Shown here piece after piece: positions 6,679-15,234 of a stretch of DNA of 20,886 bases (position 1 is its first letter; every line of letters begins with the position of its first letter). Both the position numbers and the translations under genes were made by a program. A model generated the notes under the pieces. It was not told the DNA's origin. It did no database searches and saw nothing but the letters and a program-made list of their open reading frames with translations. The stretch is taken from assembly GCA_002303765.1 (NCBI GenBank), contig DBCB01000282.1, positions 1-20,886 of the forward strand, read 5' to 3'. Source of the stretch: Planctomycetaceae bacterium UBA969. Its GTDB lineage: Bacteria > Planctomycetota > Planctomycetia > Gemmatales > Gemmataceae.

Positions 6679-6809
6679 AGTATCGCTTCGCAAAAACAAA
6701 AGGCTCTGGAGATAACTCCGGAGCCTTTTTTGTTTCTAGCTGCAAAACCGATGTTTACGAATCCTGCTCTGAAAGAAGCTTTTGTTTATGCCATCTTAAA
6801 GTGCAATAT
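6622..6809 (+). repeat. 188-bp direct repeat, copy B
   Basis: Matches 3939-4126 without gaps, 9 differences. Here the WD40 side is intact: 6786-6809 is the last seven codons and stop of the WD40 gene on the reverse strand. The DUF1559 side is cut off after 18 codons. Copy A and copy B are therefore complementary halves of one former junction. Recombination between them would remove 4127-6621 plus one copy and restore a tight convergent DUF1559/terminator/WD40 arrangement. Confidence 0.9.
6702..6731. terminator. Rho-independent terminator, bidirectional, copy B
   Basis: Same stem as at 4019: GGCTCTGGAG 6702-6711, ATAA, CTCCGGAGCC 6716-6725, then TTTTTT. Read on the reverse strand the stem is followed by TTTTGTTTTT, so it is well placed to end the WD40/DUF1501/DUF1549 operon, whose last stop codon is at 6786. 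Confidence 0.88.
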
Positions 6810-7781
6810 CTTATGGTGGCCAACTGCCAGAAGTGACTTCATGCCATCTGTACTGGCAATAGCATGAATGTTCATTGCAGCTTTTTCCTGATGAGCGACC
6901 TTCTTTTCCTTGAGATCGATGAAGGCTAGGAATCCTTCGCCTGCACCACCCGCCCCAAGAAGAATATTGCCATCGGGATGAAACTCGAGGTGTTCGACCA
7001 AGCCCTTGGATTTATCAGTTACAAACTCATGGACTCGTTCGCTCTTTTCCCAATTGAATACTTCGATACGACCGTTGGCTTCTAGGTGGTCGATGTTACC
7101 AATTTTGCCTGTGCCACCAACTGCGAGCAGTTTGGAATCTGGCGAGAAAGCAACGGATCTGGGCCCGCCGATGGAATGCCTTCGGGCATTGGGATCCCAA
7201 GTGTACATAATGGGTGCTTCCATACTTGCAACTTTCTTGCCGGTATGGGTTTCCCAAACTACGATATGTCCAGTTTTATCAGCGGTTGCAACTAATTTGC
7301 CATCGCTGTTGAAGGCGCACGCATAAAGCATGGATTGAAAATCGTTGGGGGTGAGTGGCTTATGTTCGCCCGTCATTTCGCGGACCATTTTTGCGTCTTT
7401 GATATCCCAGATTCTGAGGGCCATATCGTCTGCGACCGAGGCGAATAGCTTGCCATCTGGGCTAATCGCAGCTTGCCTGATCCATTTTTTATGGGCGTCT
7501 AAAGTTTTAATCTTTTCGCCTGTAGAGGCTTTCCACCACGAAAGCTTGCCATCGTAAGCGCCTGAAACCAAGGTGTCATCCTTGAGAACCAACGCAGTGA
7601 TATAGCTGGCGTGCGCAGGGAAGGAACGAATATCAGGCTTGGCATTATCAAAATCGATTTCATGGATTTTGAAATCCGAACCAGCAACATAGGCTTTGCT
7701 AGAGTTTGGAATACGGGCGACTGCAAAGAGAATATCTGGCCTGCCTAGATTCTTATCAACCTTGTAACTTGTGTAATTCAT
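6786..7781 (-). CDS. WD40 repeat protein
   Basis: A 331-residue beta-propeller without signal peptide, so probably cytoplasmic. Repeats are recognisable by their ends: LVSGAYDGKLSWW, FASVADDMALRIWD, VATADKTGHIVVWE and a later GRIEVFNW, each following a segment like AISPDGK, AFNSDGK or AFSPDSK. This gives about six or seven blades for the length. The start at 7781 has GAGG (complement of 7787-7790) five bases upstream. It is the third gene of an operon with DUF1501 (18-nt gap) and DUF1549/DUF1553; WD40 proteins commonly accompany these planctomycete genes, possibly as a scaffold. The last seven codons lie in the 188-bp repeat copy B, and a severed copy of them lies at 4103-4126. Confidence 0.92.
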   Translation of the reverse strand: MNYTSYKVDKNLGRPDILFAVARIPNSSKAYVAGSDFKIHEIDFDNAKPDIRSFPAHASYITALVLKDDTLVSGAYDGKLSWWKASTGEKIKTLDAHKKWIRQAAISPDGKLFASVADDMALRIWDIKDAKMVREMTGEHKPLTPNDFQSMLYACAFNSDGKLVATADKTGHIVVWETHTGKKVASMEAPIMYTWDPNARRHSIGGPRSVAFSPDSKLLAVGGTGKIGNIDHLEANGRIEVFNWEKSERVHEFVTDKSKGLVEHLEFHPDGNILLGAGGAGEGFLAFIDLKEKKVAHQEKAAMNIHAIASTDGMKSLLAVGHHKILHFKMA

Positions 7782-7799
7782 GATTGCCTCGATTAAGGG

Positions 7800-9083
7800 T
7801 TATGCCAATACTTCCTTGACAGGTTCGGTGCCTGGGTCGGTAAGTGGAACAGGTCGCGAGCCAACATAATAGTTTTTCTGGGGGTTGATACCCAAGGCTT
7901 TGTAGATGGTAGCGAAGAGCCTTGCAGCTCCAATTTCGCCTTCCACTACTTTATCGCCCTTTTCATCGGTCTTGCCATACACCGAACCACCCTTGATTCC
8001 GCAACCCGATAACGAGCAGCTCCAAGCGTTGGCAAAGTGATCTCGACCCAAGCTGGAATTAATTCCAGGAGTTCTGCCAAATTCCGATAGCGTTACAACG
8101 AGTGTGTTTTTCAACATGCCCCGATCTTCAAGGTCGGTAAGCAATGTTGCCATTACATGATCCAATTCGGGGACAAGTTCCTGATGGGTTTCGAAGTTTT
8201 GGCCATGACTATCCCACCAAGCGCGGCCAACACGAACGAAAGGCACACCAGATTCAACCAGTCTGCGAGCAATAAGAACCTGTTCTGCAAACTGGGTTGG
8301 CCCGTATTGAGTGCGGATTTTCTGAGGTTCATTAGCCACATCGAAAAGCTTCTGGCTATCCATGATACCATTGACTCTTAGAAAAGCCTGCTGATGGCTG
8401 GCAAGAGTGCCTGATGATCTTCCTTTTTCAAAGTTCTTGCTCCACAAGTTGCGAAGTGCCATGCGATCTTGGAAATCAATTTCGCTGATATGATCAGGCT
8501 TGTTGATGTTTTCAGGCATTACACTTTTGGAAAGTTCCATGGGGCCAAAGCGAGCGCCTAGGAATCCGCTGCCCGAAAAGTTGCGACCTTCACTTTGCAA
8601 ATAGAAGGAAACATAATCAGGCACTTGGCTTTCAGGTTTGCCCAATTCACGAGCCAAAACTGCACCCATATCGGGGTACTTTAATGAGGCTTCATCCTTA
8701 CGGCCCCGCATCATCAATTGCGATGCGCTACCATGATCGCCGTTCTTGGTATTCAGCGAACGAATCACGCAGGTATCTTTAAAGCGTGCAGCCATCTTTG
8801 GCATGAGTTCGGAAATGCGTACACCTGGGGTCGAAGTTTGAATCGACTGGAAGGGGCCGCCGGTAATTGCGCCTGGTTTTGGATCGAATGTTTCGAACTG
8901 GCTGGCGCCCCCCGCAAGCCACAAGAGAATCATACTCTTGCCTTGTTTTTTTAGTTCAGCAGATAAGGCGTTTTGGGCCAAGAGGGATGAACCTGCTATG
9001 CCGCTTGCCGCAGTTCCTAAAAACTGTCTGCGGGATACATTGTGTTCATTCGAGCCACAATAATTTTTCCGAATCTTATTCAT
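7800..9083 (-). CDS. DUF1501 domain-containing secreted protein (Tat leader)
   Basis: A 427-residue protein with a twin-arginine leader (SRRQFLG, R18-R19) and a small-residue hydrophobic stretch, indicating folded export. DUF1501 proteins are related to the alkaline phosphatase/sulfatase fold. Motifs include LLWLAGGASQFETFDPKP, NGDHGSASQLMMRG, RAWWDSHGQNFETH and SEFGRTPG followed by GRDHFANAW, whose Asp and His residues are the likely metal ligands by comparison with the superfamily. No substrate is established for DUF1501. It lies between the DUF1549/DUF1553 gene (21-nt gap) and the WD40 gene (18-nt gap) in one operon; the DUF1549/DUF1553 plus DUF1501 pair is a standard planctomycete unit. 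Confidence 0.94.
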   Translation of the reverse strand: MNKIRKNYCGSNEHNVSRRQFLGTAASGIAGSSLLAQNALSAELKKQGKSMILLWLAGGASQFETFDPKPGAITGGPFQSIQTSTPGVRISELMPKMAARFKDTCVIRSLNTKNGDHGSASQLMMRGRKDEASLKYPDMGAVLARELGKPESQVPDYVSFYLQSEGRNFSGSGFLGARFGPMELSKSVMPENINKPDHISEIDFQDRMALRNLWSKNFEKGRSSGTLASHQQAFLRVNGIMDSQKLFDVANEPQKIRTQYGPTQFAEQVLIARRLVESGVPFVRVGRAWWDSHGQNFETHQELVPELDHVMATLLTDLEDRGMLKNTLVVTLSEFGRTPGINSSLGRDHFANAWSCSLSGCGIKGGSVYGKTDEKGDKVVEGEIGAARLFATIYKALGINPQKNYYVGSRPVPLTDPGTEPVKEVLA

Positions 9084-9104
9084 GGGAAGAGACTCGCTTT
9101 CTTT

Positions 9105-10727
9105 TTAGTGATTAAACCTGAATTCGGGGCTTGCCATTAACGACCACAAAACCTGCTTGCTGGCATCCTGCGCATTAGCACCATGTTTTTTCAAATAACC
9201 TGCGATAACAGCTTTTTCATCCGAGGTCGCCCCACGCGATAAAACACTCCAAACCGCAAGGTCTGCTTGTTCTTCAGGGGTTGCAAGGGTGGTCATTGCT
9301 GTTACCAATTTATCTTTTCCTTCTCCTAAGCATTCTGTCTGGAATCGACTGCTGTTGCTGAAGAACAATGCTTCGGTAACTCCGATTTGAAAATCTTCGG
9401 TAGGTTGGGCAAACTGATCTGCCAGTCCTCTGGAACCACGTGAAATCTCATCAACTTTCTTTTCCTGATCATTTCCGGTGAGGAATTGGCCTGCTAGGCG
9501 CAGCGAAACCCCCATCTGCATTGGGGTTAAAGGCTTCAGGCGGGCCATTGCAAAATCTTTTGCCAGCGGTGTGCTCTCCCCTTCATATCGGCTCGATAGG
9601 CCATAAACCTTGCTGGAAACCATCCCTTTTACCAATCTGGGGATGTTAAAACCATTATTTGCGAAGTCCCGGGCCAGCCAGTCCATCAATTCGGGATGAC
9701 TGGGGGGATTTTCTGAATGCATCTGATCCAAGGGCATTACCAATCCAAACCCGTAAAATCGGTTCCATACTTGGTTTACAAAAGCCTTGGCGAAGAAATC
9801 TTGATCTCCCTTAGCCAATGCGAGGTCTAACAACATTGCCCGAGTCGAGTTTTTAGGTTTGGGTGGTTGGGTTTTGCTTTTCTTCCATTCCTCTACCATC
9901 TCTTTTTCTTTTTTCAGTTCTTCTTTGGTGGGTTCGGTCATGCCCGCAGGCTTTACTGTCTTGCCTGTAAGGAACATGAAGTCTGCTTGTTTTTCTTTTC
10001 CTTTGTTGGGCAGGAACTTTACTACGCCATATTCTTTTTCTGCAAGGAAAGTGCCCACTTCATAAGTTCGGGAAAAGAATGCTTTCATCCCGTAGAAGTG
10101 ATCCTGCTTCCAATCTGCAACCAAAGGATGATCATGGCATTGGGCGCATGAAACATTCACGCCAAAGAATGCCACGCTTACATCATTGGTGAGTCTGTCT
10201 AAATCCTTGACGCGTGTTTTAAGAAAATCGCTGGACCCTTTGTTCGATGCATCGGATTCATCCGCAAGGATTATATCCTTGAAAATGCGATCCCACGAAC
10301 GATTTTCAGTGATCGCCTTGGTCAGGTATTCACTCATGGCACCCTTGGTACCATTCATTAAGAATGTTTCGATTTCTTCGGCCTGATGCCTTAGATGCAA
10401 TGGCGATGCGATCAGTCTTTCGATTGTTTTTTGTTTCTTGGCGGGGTCTTTGTCTTCAGCAAAGGCTTTAGCTTCAGAGGCGGTTGGGATTCTACCTGCA
10501 AGATCCAGGCTGACTCTCCTGAGCCAAACAGTATCATCAGCTGCAACTGCGGGCTTCAGCTTCTTTTCCTTCCATGAGGCTTCGATGTAATAGTCGATTA
10601 CCTTCTCGATGGATGTTTCAGGTGGAAGCATCTTTTCTTCACCTTTGGACGTCAAAGGTAAGAAAAACAGGCCCACTAAAACAATCATGGAAATCTTAAG
10701 CGTGTTTTGAATAGTTTTCGTGTTCAT
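9105..10727 (-). CDS. DUF1549/DUF1553 domain-containing secreted protein
   Basis: A 540-residue protein with an N-terminal signal peptide (hydrophobic segment about residues 10-25). Residues about 35-215 match DUF1549: WLRRVSLDLAGRIPT, ERLIASP and the haem-like motif CAQCHDHP (C194, C197, H198). Residues about 285-520 match DUF1553: FVNQVWNRFYGFGLV, NPPSHPELMDWLARDF and SSRFQ. The protein lacks the extra N-terminal cytochrome domain (PSCyt1) found in many longer relatives. The CxxCH suggests c-type haem attachment outside the cytoplasmic membrane, but this is unproven for the family. It is the first gene of the operon with DUF1501 and WD40, and it diverges from the DUF1587-family gene at 10921. 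Confidence 0.93.
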   Translation of the reverse strand: MNTKTIQNTLKISMIVLVGLFFLPLTSKGEEKMLPPETSIEKVIDYYIEASWKEKKLKPAVAADDTVWLRRVSLDLAGRIPTASEAKAFAEDKDPAKKQKTIERLIASPLHLRHQAEEIETFLMNGTKGAMSEYLTKAITENRSWDRIFKDIILADESDASNKGSSDFLKTRVKDLDRLTNDVSVAFFGVNVSCAQCHDHPLVADWKQDHFYGMKAFFSRTYEVGTFLAEKEYGVVKFLPNKGKEKQADFMFLTGKTVKPAGMTEPTKEELKKEKEMVEEWKKSKTQPPKPKNSTRAMLLDLALAKGDQDFFAKAFVNQVWNRFYGFGLVMPLDQMHSENPPSHPELMDWLARDFANNGFNIPRLVKGMVSSKVYGLSSRYEGESTPLAKDFAMARLKPLTPMQMGVSLRLAGQFLTGNDQEKKVDEISRGSRGLADQFAQPTEDFQIGVTEALFFSNSSRFQTECLGEGKDKLVTAMTTLATPEEQADLAVWSVLSRGATSDEKAVIAGYLKKHGANAQDASKQVLWSLMASPEFRFNH

Positions 10728-10770
10728 GAATCTATCTGGTTGGAATAAAGAAGCAGGAACCTAGGCAGTT

Positions 10771-10847
10771 GATAATTATTCTAACTTAGGTAAATTCAAA
10801 GCACCAGCGGAATATAGAAGGTTTGCTTGTTTTTTAAGATAATTATC
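10771..10847. promoter_or_regulatory. Paired GATAATTAT sites in divergent promoter region
   Basis: GATAATTAT occurs at 10771-10779 and again at 10838-10846. The second is part of GATAATTATC, a perfect 10-bp palindrome. Both lie in the 193-bp gap between the divergent operons starting at 10727 (-) and 10921 (+), so a shared regulator could act on both. Only the sequence coincidence is seen; AT-rich DNA makes chance plausible. Confidence 0.3.
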
Positions 10848-10920
10848 CTGCTACAATCAACTTCGTGTTGAACGAATTTATGTGAGAAAAGTGACCCTTC
10901 ACTTGGAGATTTTCTTAGCC

Positions 10921-13467
10921 ATGCGTCTTTGCCTATTTAGCATTTTAACGATTATTACGCTTTTGATGCGTGCGGATACTTGTGAGTTGGCGGCTGCGGG
11001 TGATCAATCCGGGTACGATCGGGTTTTGGCCCCCTTTTTTAAATCACATTGCAACCAGTGCCATACGGGCGAAAAACCCAAGGGAAGCTTCGCCACCGAT
11101 CCCAAACTTTTATCGATTGATTTTTCCGACCCTGCGACCCGATCTAAATGGCGGGAAGTGGTTAATGTCCTTAACAGCCATGAGATGCCCCCGAAAAAAG
11201 AAAAACAACCCGATCCCAAGGCTGTTGCATCCGTCATTGATTGGATTACAGAACAGGCTGTTGCTGCGGAGTTGGTTAAGCGTGAACGAACGCCGATTTT
11301 GCGCAGGCTTAATCGCAATGAATACAAAAACACGATTGCAGATCTTGTAGGCGTTGATTTTGATCCTTCTGCGTTTCCCCAGGATCCGCCTGCGGCAGGG
11401 TTCGATAACAATGGTGGTGCGCTGACCCTTTCGCCCCTTCATCTGGAAATGTATTTGGGGGCTGCCCAGCAAATCCTTGACCGCGCATTGTTCGAGGGCG
11501 AGCAACCTAAAATGATCAAATGGCATTTCGAGCCCACTATCAATTCCAATGACCGCGTGCGCAAGCGCCTAGATCCCAAGAATAATCCGCTGGTTAATGG
11601 CGGGCAAAATCGTCAGGAAGGGGCATGGGTTGTAATGCATCATGCAGCCGGTTCGGTGCATGCCCGTGATTTTCGGGTCCCAACTGCAGGCATTTATACT
11701 GTTCGTGTTCATGCAGCTACTCGCATTCCCAATCGGGCCCAAGTTGTTGAAACCGCATCAAAGATTCTTAAAAAGCGCCAAGAGGAACAAGATGCCAAGC
11801 AGCCTGAGCGGGCCAAAGCGCATCTTCAAAACTTTGAAAATGACATGAAACATTTCGAGGAAGATAGGCGTTTTGATTACGGCCCCGCCCGCATCAAGTT
11901 CAGCCAGCAACTTGGGCCAACCCCCAAAGTGATGGCAGAGTTCGATGTCCCCGGCTCCATTGATCAGCCTAAAACCCATGAGTTCAATCTTCGCTTTACT
12001 ACCGAATCTGCAGGTATCTTTTTTGATTATGCCTACACCATTCCCTCTGCGCTTGAAAACTTCTGGATGCAAAACAGAGACACCTTCGCCCGCCCAGAGC
12101 TTTTAATTGATTGGTTCGAAATCGAAGGCCCGATCTATGAATCTTGGCCTCCCCAAACACATTCACGCATTTTGTTTGATTCGCCTAACAAGGCTACCAA
12201 TGAACAAGAATACGCTCGGGAAGTGCTTGCCCGCTTCATGCGTAATGCCTATCGTAGGCCTATCTCGCCTACGGAAATTGATGCGAAACTTGCTCTTTAC
12301 TCTTCTGCCCGAAAAGAAAAGACCTTTATCGAAGCGATCAAGCTGCCTCTTATTGCAGTGATGGCTTCCCCCAATTTTCTTTTCCTTGCAGAGCCCCAAA
12401 GTGCCGGAGCTTCAGACAAAGCAACACCCCTTACCAGCCATCAACTTGCAAGCAGGCTGAGTTATTTTCTTTGGTCTACCATGCCTGATGATGAGCTTTC
12501 AAAGCTTGCAGATTCAGGCAAGATTTGTGAAAAGCTTATTCTCGCACAGCAAGTAGATCGCATGTTAAAGAGCCCCAAGGCGGGTGCATTAGTTCGTAAT
12601 TTTGCAGGCCAGTGGCTTGGCCTTCGCGATGTCGGTAACAACCCGCCTGCAAGTGATCTTTATCCGCAATACGATCGCCATCTTGAACTTTCCATCGTCG
12701 CAGAATCGGAATCCTTCTTCCGTGAAATTTTGCTCAATGACCTCGATGCAAGAAATCTCATCAAGTCCGACTTTGTGGTTATCAACGAAAGGCTTGCGCG
12801 CTTTTACAACATCAATGGCGTTAAAGGCGATCACTTCCGCAAGGTTGAAGTTCCCCCCTCTGCGCATCGTGGTGGCATCGTTACTCAAGCATCAATTCTT
12901 ACCACAACTTCTAATGGCACCCGTACTTCTCCTGTTAAGCGGGGCACTTGGGTTTTGAAAAACCTTATGGGAATAGACCCCGGCCTACCCGTCGCCAATG
13001 CTGGCGAGATCGCACCGAAGGTTCCGGGCATTGATAAAGCCACCGTGCGGAAGAGGCTCGAAATTCATCGCGAGTTGGATCAATGTGCCCGGTGCCATAA
13101 TAAAATCGACCCTCTCGGTTTTGCTTTAGAGAATTTCAATGCTGCGGGTGAATGGCGTGATCAAGAGGGGTTTGGCTATAAGGGAAGAGTCGGTAAAAAT
13201 GACCCCGTTATTGATTCCTCTTCCATCATGCCCGATGGTACCGAAATTACAGGCGTTGCTGGATTGCAAGAGGCAATACTCGCTAAAGAAGACTTGTTCC
13301 TCGGTTGTTTGGCAAGTAAGCTCATGACATATGCCTATGGGCGGGAGCTGGGGCTTTCTGATCAACCGGCAGTCAAGGCTGCCATCGCTGATATGAAGCA
13401 GAATAAATACACACTCAAGTCGCTTGCTAACTTTATTGTTGCGAGCGAAGCGTTTGCGACGAAATAA
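10921..13467 (+). CDS. DUF1587/DUF1592/DUF1588/DUF1585 secreted haem-motif protein
   Basis: An 848-residue protein of the planctomycete cytochrome-domain family. ATG 10921 gives a good signal peptide (MRLCLFSILTIITLLM) with GGAG 12 bases upstream; a GTG at 10882 is in frame but would bury the leader. In order: PSCyt1-like cytochrome segment with C44-x-x-C47-H48 (SHCNQCHTGE), DUF1587 (RRLNRNEYKNTIADLVGVD), a carbohydrate-binding-like middle section, DUF1592 (LASRLSYFLWSTMPDDEL), DUF1588 (HRGGIVTQASILTTTSNGT, RGTWVLKNLMG) and a second CARCH at 722-726 followed by KIDPLGFALENF, then DUF1585 at the C-terminus. Both CxxCH motifs are intact, consistent with two c-type haems in the periplasm. It is followed after 31 nt by a DUF1552 gene, its usual partner. 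The reaction is unknown. Confidence 0.94.
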   Translation: MRLCLFSILTIITLLMRADTCELAAAGDQSGYDRVLAPFFKSHCNQCHTGEKPKGSFATDPKLLSIDFSDPATRSKWREVVNVLNSHEMPPKKEKQPDPKAVASVIDWITEQAVAAELVKRERTPILRRLNRNEYKNTIADLVGVDFDPSAFPQDPPAAGFDNNGGALTLSPLHLEMYLGAAQQILDRALFEGEQPKMIKWHFEPTINSNDRVRKRLDPKNNPLVNGGQNRQEGAWVVMHHAAGSVHARDFRVPTAGIYTVRVHAATRIPNRAQVVETASKILKKRQEEQDAKQPERAKAHLQNFENDMKHFEEDRRFDYGPARIKFSQQLGPTPKVMAEFDVPGSIDQPKTHEFNLRFTTESAGIFFDYAYTIPSALENFWMQNRDTFARPELLIDWFEIEGPIYESWPPQTHSRILFDSPNKATNEQEYAREVLARFMRNAYRRPISPTEIDAKLALYSSARKEKTFIEAIKLPLIAVMASPNFLFLAEPQSAGASDKATPLTSHQLASRLSYFLWSTMPDDELSKLADSGKICEKLILAQQVDRMLKSPKAGALVRNFAGQWLGLRDVGNNPPASDLYPQYDRHLELSIVAESESFFREILLNDLDARNLIKSDFVVINERLARFYNINGVKGDHFRKVEVPPSAHRGGIVTQASILTTTSNGTRTSPVKRGTWVLKNLMGIDPGLPVANAGEIAPKVPGIDKATVRKRLEIHRELDQCARCHNKIDPLGFALENFNAAGEWRDQEGFGYKGRVGKNDPVIDSSSIMPDGTEITGVAGLQEAILAKEDLFLGCLASKLMTYAYGRELGLSDQPAVKAAIADMKQNKYTLKSLANFIVASEAFATK

Positions 13468-13498
13468 GCCATTGTAAATTCCATCGGAGATTAGAATC

Positions 13499-14842
13499 AT
13501 GCCTTCCTTTTTTCACCGTCCTTTATCTCGTCGCCATGTGCTTAGGGCTGCAGGTGCTGCTCTCACTCTTCCCTTGTTGGAAGCAATGACACCTTCACTT
13601 TCTGCAGCGCCTTCCACTTTCAAACCTTGGGATAAATCTGCTGCACCACATCCAAGGATGATTTGCTGCTACATCCCTAATGGTGTGAACATTATTGATT
13701 GGGTTCCTGCAACTTCGGGCGATAAATATACTTTCTCACCCACATTGGAAGTGATGAAAGAGCACCGTTCAGATTTTACCGTGCTTTCTGGAATGGGTCA
13801 TCCCAATAGCCAGGGTGGGCATAGTGGCGCAGATACTTGGCTTACCGCTGCCAATCTTAAAGCCAAGCCTGGTGCTGATTATTCGAACTCTATTTCTGCA
13901 GACCAACTCGCCGCAGAACTGCATGGCAAGCAAACTCGTTTTTCTTCACTTCAACTATCTGATATGTCTGGTACTGGTGGCTCGGGGCATAGCCATACAC
14001 TTTCCTTTGATATCAATGGCTCGCCACTTCCTGCGGAAAATTCTCCTCGCAGACTCTTCGAACGGCTCTTCGTTCCAGATTCGGCGGGTGATCGTGCTGC
14101 AACACTAAAACGCTATGCAGAACGCAAATCCATCCTTGATGATATCGCCTCCGAATCCAAGGCCCTTGATAAAAACCTTGGTGCCAATGATCGTCGTAAA
14201 CTTGATGAGTATCTTTCGAGTGTCAGGCAGACCGAAAAGCAAGTCGGAAGACTTCAAGGCTGGGTTGATGTTCCCAAACCCAATGTCCCTGAAACCGGCC
14301 TTCAGCTTGGCAGCCAGCCAGGCAATGGCCATGATCGGCCCATGTGGCTTGATGTCATGCTCGAAGTTGCCTATCTGACTTTTATTACTGATGCTACGAG
14401 GGTCATTACTTTTGAATGGTCAAGAGAAGCGGGTGGACATGGTGGCGGAGGTGAAAACCATCATGAGCTTTCACATCATGGCGGCGATGCAGGCATGCTC
14501 TCCAAGCTTGCCACCATTGATAAGTTTCATCTTTCTCGTCTGGCTCGCTTTATGGGCATGCTTAAATCCACTGCTGAAGCTGATTCCAACATGCTTGATC
14601 GAACCATGATTCTTTATGGCTCGGGTATGAATCCAGGTAAGGGTGGCGAACATTCACCCAAGAATATTCCGACCTTGATGGCTGGGGGTGCGAAGCTTGG
14701 ATTCAAGCATGGCAAGCACCTTGCGTTTGATGCGGATAAGCACCCGCCTTTGTCGAATGTATTGCTAACGATGCTGCAAAAGATGGGCGTTGAAACCAAT
14801 AAATTTGCAGACGCAACAGGAACCCTCACCGGCCTGGTTTAA
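13499..14842 (+). CDS. DUF1552 domain-containing secreted protein (Tat leader)
   Basis: A 447-residue protein with a twin-arginine leader (LSRRHVLRAAG, R11-R12) and an alanine/leucine-rich segment. DUF1552 features: MICCYIPNGVN, SGMGHPNSQGGHSGADTWL, DQLAAELHGKQTRFSSLQL, and a His/Gly-rich EAGGHGGGGENHHELSHHG segment, then GSGMNPGKGGEHSPKNIPTL. The family is probably related to DUF1501 and the alkaline-phosphatase-like fold, and the His-rich run is a likely metal site. GGAGA at 13485-13489 supports the start. It is cotranscribed with the DUF1587-family gene 31 nt upstream. No classic terminator is seen directly after it; a perfect palindrome lies 2 nt beyond the stop. Confidence 0.94.
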   Translation: MPSFFHRPLSRRHVLRAAGAALTLPLLEAMTPSLSAAPSTFKPWDKSAAPHPRMICCYIPNGVNIIDWVPATSGDKYTFSPTLEVMKEHRSDFTVLSGMGHPNSQGGHSGADTWLTAANLKAKPGADYSNSISADQLAAELHGKQTRFSSLQLSDMSGTGGSGHSHTLSFDINGSPLPAENSPRRLFERLFVPDSAGDRAATLKRYAERKSILDDIASESKALDKNLGANDRRKLDEYLSSVRQTEKQVGRLQGWVDVPKPNVPETGLQLGSQPGNGHDRPMWLDVMLEVAYLTFITDATRVITFEWSREAGGHGGGGENHHELSHHGGDAGMLSKLATIDKFHLSRLARFMGMLKSTAEADSNMLDRTMILYGSGMNPGKGGEHSPKNIPTLMAGGAKLGFKHGKHLAFDADKHPPLSNVLLTMLQKMGVETNKFADATGTLTGLV

Positions 14843-15234
14843 AGTTAGGGCCCTAACATTAAAGAGACCGGAAACCTTTTGCTTCTCGAATAGATATATC
14901 AGAGCCCCGGGAAAGGTCTTCGTCGTTTTTTACCTGTTAAGCGAACATATTACCTGTGAAATGCTACGTAAAGTGCTTGCGTTGTGGATCCTAGCTAAAG
15001 GCGTGTACCACTTGCGGAAGCTTTGTAATCGCTGAAATTGCTACGCTTTTCTTAGTTTGAAAATTATAATGCATCTGGCGTCCTATTTTCTTCTTATTAG
15101 ATTCTAAATGTGTTATACCTACATTCTGAGTTTGCGATTTTTAAAATTCACCCGCCTATTTACAAAGCAGGCTGGAGCGATCTTTGCGTATTTAGATTTT
15201 AGATTTACCGATGTTTGTCAATTGGAGCCCACAT
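14843..15234. other. 392-bp gap with a 14-bp perfect palindrome
   Basis: No gene is supported here. GTTAGGG-CCCTAAC at 14844-14857 is a perfect palindrome directly after the DUF1552 stop; with no loop bases it is a better protein-binding site than a terminator. TATAAT at 15065-15070 is a possible -10 for the helicase operon, but no well-spaced -35 is seen, and it would give a leader of about 160 nt. The rest is AT-rich and featureless to me. Confidence 0.35.

Noticed and set aside
3939..6809. Composite transposon bounded by the 188-bp repeats
   Set aside because: No transposase or integrase gene and no terminal inverted repeats; the repeats consist of ordinary gene ends and a terminator.
14844..14857. 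GTTAGGGCCCTAAC as a terminator
   Set aside because: No loop bases and no T-tract follow; as RNA it would form at best a short strained hairpin.
14790..15035. 81-codon open frame overlapping the DUF1552 end
   Set aside because: It begins inside DUF1552 in another frame, has no ribosome site, and its peptide lacks recognisable features.
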